DNA from: JAHEJA01 sp965656445
GTDB lineage: Bacteria; Pseudomonadota; Alphaproteobacteria; Rhodobacterales; Rhodobacteraceae
NCBI GenBank assembly: GCA_965656445.1
Contig: CBFHKO010000001.1
Location: 186,001 to 250,000 of the forward strand
DNA: 64,000 nt
Direction of reading: 5' to 3'
Each line of letters begins with the position of its first letter. Within the stretch, counting starts at the first letter, position 1. The notes beneath the pieces were generated by a model. The model was not told the DNA's origin. It worked only from the letters and a program-made list of their open reading frames with translations, and searched no databases. Both the position numbers and the translations under genes were made by a program. Below, piece after piece: positions 60,962 to 64,000 of the stretch.

Positions 60962-62095
60962 CTAGATAATATCGTCGTAAAGGATTGTGTAATCGTTTAC
61001 GTTTTCAATCGTCAAAAAATTACCTCCCCCCAAAGAGATAACCGTATCTGTTCCGCTCACGATAGCAGCGTTAGCCGTGAGATAGGACGACACATCAGAG
61101 GTTAAAGTGAAGGTACCAGCCAGATCAATTGTGTCTACGTCGTCAGTAAAGTCCTTGATATAATCTGCTCCTGATGACGCGACAAAAGTGTCATTGTCCA
61201 AGCCACCTGTCATGACATCATTCCCAGAGCCACCGTCGATCATATCATTTCCACGTCCACCGCTTATGATGTCGTTGTCGGAGCCGCCATAAATTTGATC
61301 ATGACCCGTTCCACCATCGATTTTGTCTTTTCCACCTTGACCAAAGATTGTGTCGTTCTGACCAACGCCGTAGATCGTATCATTCCCTTTGCCACCAAGA
61401 ATACGGTCAAAGCCTTTGCCGCCGTTCAGATAATCACTTGATGAGCCGCCATCAATGGTATCATTGCCCTTGCCGCCATAAACTTTGTCCTTGCCGCTGC
61501 CGCCACTGATAAGATCGTTACCACGACCACCGTGGATAGTGTCATTCTGGCTGCCACCATTTATTTTATCGTGACCGGTGCCTCCATCAATGTAATCACG
61601 CCCATTTTGACCATAAATGGTGTCGTTTTGGCCGACGCCATAAATTTTGTCGTTACCTTTACCGCCCATGATAAGGTCAAAGCCCTTGCCACCGTTCAGA
61701 TAATCGTTGTGTGCATTTCCATAAATCGTATCATCGCCATGGCTGGCATAAATTCTGTCGTTTCCATTCCCTCCTCTTAGGCTGTCATCTCCGTGACCCC
61801 CATAAAGAGTATCCCATCCTGAGCCACCAATGATCGTGTCTGAATAATTACCGTCCCCTCCAAAGAGTAGATCACCATCATTACCACCATTAATGTAATC
61901 TGCGCCTTTGCCTCCGTAGATGCTGTCATGCCCAGAACCACCGTCGAGTTGGTCATCGCCGTCATACAGGCTTATAAAATCTTTGCCAGCATCGCCATAG
62001 ACCAGTTGGGACGTGTTATATAATCCCAAATACCAGTCATCTGCATTTGTTAAATAAAGAGGTATTAAATTCGTACCCGGTAAAACAGTAAACAT
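60962..62095 (-). CDS. RTX-type calcium-binding repeat protein
   Basis: A 377-residue protein made mostly of GGxGxDxIx nonapeptides (about residues 50-320), which fold as a calcium-bound parallel beta-roll. A 90-residue block (ten nonapeptides beginning YLNGGKGFD) occurs twice in a row. There is no N-terminal signal peptide; the C-terminal part (TIDLAGTFTLTSDVS...FLTIENVNDYTILYDDII) looks like the uncleaved signal of type I secretion substrates. No catalytic domain is present, so it may be a surface or matrix protein. The start at 62095 has GGGAGTACTAC. No hlyBD-type transporter is in the window. Confidence 0.88.
   Translation of the reverse strand: MFTVLPGTNLIPLYLTNADDWYLGLYNTSQLVYGDAGKDFISLYDGDDQLDGGSGHDSIYGGKGADYINGGNDGDLLFGGDGNYSDTIIGGSGWDTLYGGHGDDSLRGGNGNDRIYASHGDDTIYGNAHNDYLNGGKGFDLIMGGKGNDKIYGVGQNDTIYGQNGRDYIDGGTGHDKINGGSQNDTIHGGRGNDLISGGSGKDKVYGGKGNDTIDGGSSSDYLNGGKGFDRILGGKGNDTIYGVGQNDTIFGQGGKDKIDGGTGHDQIYGGSDNDIISGGRGNDMIDGGSGNDVMTGGLDNDTFVASSGADYIKDFTDDVDTIDLAGTFTLTSDVSSYLTANAAIVSGTDTVISLGGGNFLTIENVNDYTILYDDII
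61180..61710. repeat. Tandem 270-bp duplication inside the RTX gene
   Basis: Two consecutive blocks of ten nonapeptides share YLNGGKGFD, GGKGND, IYGVGQND, GGTGHD and GGRGND in the same order. This is a duplication of 90 codons with few changes. Confidence 0.8.
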
Positions 62096-62110
62096 GTAGT
62101 ACTCCCACAA

Positions 62111-62407
62111 TTAGGCGCGATAGATCGGGCCCCAGTTTTGCTTGGCGCAAAATGATTTTTGAAATTGAAAATTATCTGTATCGGCTGGCTCGCTCATGAG
62201 CGTCGGCGCAACTTGTACAGAATGGCGTGTTGCAAATTTTTGGCTAAACCCAGTTACAGAACTCACTTGCCCCTTTGCGAGGTGATAGTGCGCAAAGGGT
62301 GCCATTATTTTCCATGGCGTATCTGTTTGACGTTTATCAGGCACCTGAGGTTTCCCAGGTTCCATTACGCTCAAAATACGCGCAATTTTTGGATGTAGTG
62401 ATGACAT
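62111..62407 (-). CDS. Small protein of unknown function upstream of the RTX gene
   Basis: A 98-residue soluble product (MSSLHPKIARILSVMEPGKPQVPDKRQTDTPW...), with no signal peptide, membrane helix or known motif. It ends 15 bases before the RTX start, so one transcript is likely. AGGCACATT lies before the ATG. Not recognised; coding status rests on the open frame, the spacing and the ribosome site. Confidence 0.5.
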   Translation of the reverse strand: MSSLHPKIARILSVMEPGKPQVPDKRQTDTPWKIMAPFAHYHLAKGQVSSVTGFSQKFATRHSVQVAPTLMSEPADTDNFQFQKSFCAKQNWGPIYRA

Positions 62408-62578
62408 AATGTGCCTAAGTGTTGCCTTAAATATGACACAATCTTATTCAGCACAGCCTTGTAGTTATAGCAGGCACACACAATTTTTTGCTCAATTCAA
62501 AGATGAAAAAATTCAATATATAGACTAAAGTATGTAACTGCACACAATTCGGATTAACGGTTTTGTGAACGGTCTAAG

Positions 62579-64000
62579 TTAAAAAGGAATATCATCTGGG
62601 GCCGTTACGAATCGCGCGACGACTTTCTTGATGCCTGCTTTTTCAAATTTGATTTCAAGCTTATCCCCTTCAACACCAAGGACAAACCCATAGCCAAATT
62701 TCTGATGGAACACGCGATCATCAACGGTGAAGGCTGAAACCGCAGTGGCGTCAATGACGATTGATTTAGCTTCTTTTGGTTGTGACATTGGGCGCTCAGA
62801 GGCGCGCGATTGCAAGCGACGCCATCCGGGCGAATTGTATCCATCCGCGCTCGCGGCCACATCGTGTAACTCTGACTTCATGGCCGCGGCGCCAAATCCG
62901 CCGCCGTATAATCCCGGAGGGGTTAAAACATCCACGTGATCCGCAGGGAGTTCATCGATGAACCGCGATGGCATTGAGGATTGCCATTGGCCAAACACGC
63001 GCCGATTGCCCGCGAAGGAAATCGTACAAATTTGTTCGGCCCGCGTGATGCCAACATAGGCCAATCTGCGCTCTTCTTCTAATCCCTTTTGACCGCTTTC
63101 ATCCATAGACCGTTGCGACGGGAATAAGCCGTCCTCCCATCCTGGGAGGAATACTGCGGGAAATTCCAAACCTTTGGCCGCGTGCAGTGTCATAATGGAT
63201 ATTTTTTCACCGCCATCGTCGGTTTCATTATCCATCACAAGGCTCACATGTTCCAAAAATCCTTGGAGGTTTTCGAATTGTTCCAAGGCCTTGACCAATT
63301 CCTTGAGGTTCTCAAGACGACCCGGGGCTTCGGGCGTTTTGTCGTTTTGCCACATCGTGGTGTAGCCGCTTTCGTCGAGGATCATTTCCGCCAATTCAAC
63401 ATGGCTTAGATCCTTATCCCCCGCCAAACGGCCCCAACGTTCAATGTTATCCACCAAACTGCGAAGCTCACCCGCCCCTTTGCCAGTGATCCTCTTATCC
63501 GCCAACAAGAGCCGCGCCCCATCGACAAGCGACACGCCGTTATCACGTGCATAAGTTTGAATTTTCTGTTGCGCCTTGTCGCCCAAGCCGCGTTTGGGGG
63601 TGTTCACAATCCGCTCAAAGGCCAAATCATCATCTGGGCTCGTGACAACGCGGAAATATCCCATGGCGTCCCGAATTTCGAGACGCTCATAAAACCGTGG
63701 TCCACCTATGACGCGATAGGGTAAGCCAATCGTTAAAAATCGATCTTCAAAGGCGCGCATTTGATGCGAGGCCCGCACCAAAATCGCCATACTGTCCAAC
63801 CCAAAGGGATCCAATCCGCGCGTCCCGCGCTGCATGGCTTCGACCTCTTCGCCAATCCAACGGGCCTCTTCTTCGCCGTCCCAATGACCGATCAGGCGCA
63901 CTTTTTCGCCGCTGGGCACCTCGGTCCACAGGTCTTTGCCGAGCCGCCCTTCGTTGCCAGCAATGACACGGCTTGCTGCCGCGAGGATATGCGGGGTTGA
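62579..64000 (-). CDS. uvrD: DNA helicase II (UvrD family), partial: C-terminal part
   Basis: The minus strand is open from the window edge to the stop at 62579, 473 codons, lacking the N-terminal ATPase motifs. Superfamily 1 motifs present: motif IV-like SRVIAGNEGRLGKDLWTE region and RVIGGPRFYERLEIRDAMGYFRVV, motif V SIMTLHAAKGLEFPAVFLPGWEDGLFPSQRS, and motif VI EEERRLAYVGITRAEQICTISFA. The tail VDDRVFHQKFGYGFVLGVEGDKLEIKFEKAGIKKVVARFV is the UvrD/PcrA C-terminal Tudor-like domain. It unwinds DNA in nucleotide-excision and mismatch repair. Confidence 0.93.
   Translation of the reverse strand, partial: STPHILAAASRVIAGNEGRLGKDLWTEVPSGEKVRLIGHWDGEEEARWIGEEVEAMQRGTRGLDPFGLDSMAILVRASHQMRAFEDRFLTIGLPYRVIGGPRFYERLEIRDAMGYFRVVTSPDDDLAFERIVNTPKRGLGDKAQQKIQTYARDNGVSLVDGARLLLADKRITGKGAGELRSLVDNIERWGRLAGDKDLSHVELAEMILDESGYTTMWQNDKTPEAPGRLENLKELVKALEQFENLQGFLEHVSLVMDNETDDGGEKISIMTLHAAKGLEFPAVFLPGWEDGLFPSQRSMDESGQKGLEEERRLAYVGITRAEQICTISFAGNRRVFGQWQSSMPSRFIDELPADHVDVLTPPGLYGGGFGAAAMKSELHDVAASADGYNSPGWRRLQSRASERPMSQPKEAKSIVIDATAVSAFTVDDRVFHQKFGYGFVLGVEGDKLEIKFEKAGIKKVVARFVTAPDDIPF

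Noticed and set aside
61180..61950. Short-period repeats in minus-strand RTX DNA
   Set aside because: They are 27-base codon repeats of GGxGxDxIx, not CRISPR or a satellite.

Overview
The window reads as chromosomal DNA of an alphaproteobacterium, most likely a Rhodobacteraceae (Roseobacter-type) with moderate GC. The grounds are: a complete Rhodobacterales-style dcw (division and cell wall) cluster that runs on into lpxC, bamD and recN; the aerobic-type cobaltochelatase genes cobS and cobT; a BolA / DnaJ-like pair; and a DUF1127 gene followed by an array of hairpins that each carry CTCCTCCC in the loop. That last arrangement is the CcaF1-CcsR locus known from Rhodobacter. No prophage, insertion sequence, CRISPR array, rRNA or tRNA was recognised.

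Left part (1-13.7 kb, metabolism): a partial secreted rhodanese and a secreted metallo-beta-lactamase-fold protein with a degenerate zinc motif; an SDR-kynureninase pair; a class I amidotransferase-like hydrolase; malate synthase G; aminopeptidase N with a small coupled membrane protein; a conserved unknown; gatB; bolA and a J-domain protein. Then (13.8-24.4 kb) msrB, cobS-cobT, an aminopeptidase P, a DUF427 protein, a ClC chloride channel, a D-lactate dehydrogenase-type flavoenzyme and recN.

Middle (22.8-50.9 kb, nearly all on the minus strand): the dcw cluster. In transcription order it is mraZ, rsmH, ftsL, ftsI, murE, murF, mraY, [membrane protein, TPR protein, exonuclease], murD, [flavoprotein on the opposite strand], ftsW, murG, murC, [Ala-rich repeat protein], murB, ddl, ftsQ, ftsA, ftsZ, lpxC, bamD, recN. 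The bracketed genes are accessory. The cluster has TGGG repeats with 10-bp period upstream of mraZ, a terminator-like hairpin in the mraZ leader and a perfect 14-bp inverted repeat between ftsA and ftsZ.

Right part (51.2-59.1 kb): a cobalamin riboswitch heads one tightly overlapping operon. It encodes a BtuB-like receptor, a periplasmic binding protein, permease and ATPase, a second binding-protein-like product without a signal peptide, and a private Ton motor (ExbB, two ExbDs, TonB). One B12-sensing leader therefore appears to control a complete route across both membranes together with its energy supply. It is followed by a convergent Mrp-type ATPase, the DUF1127/CcsR small-RNA locus (60.5-60.95 kb), an RTX repeat protein with a 90-residue internal duplication, a small unknown and the C-terminal part of a UvrD helicase.

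Most interesting: the DUF1127 gene with four anti-Shine-Dalgarno hairpins, the self-contained B12-TonB operon with its leaderless binding protein, the accessory insertions in the dcw cluster, and the regulatory hairpins inside that cluster.
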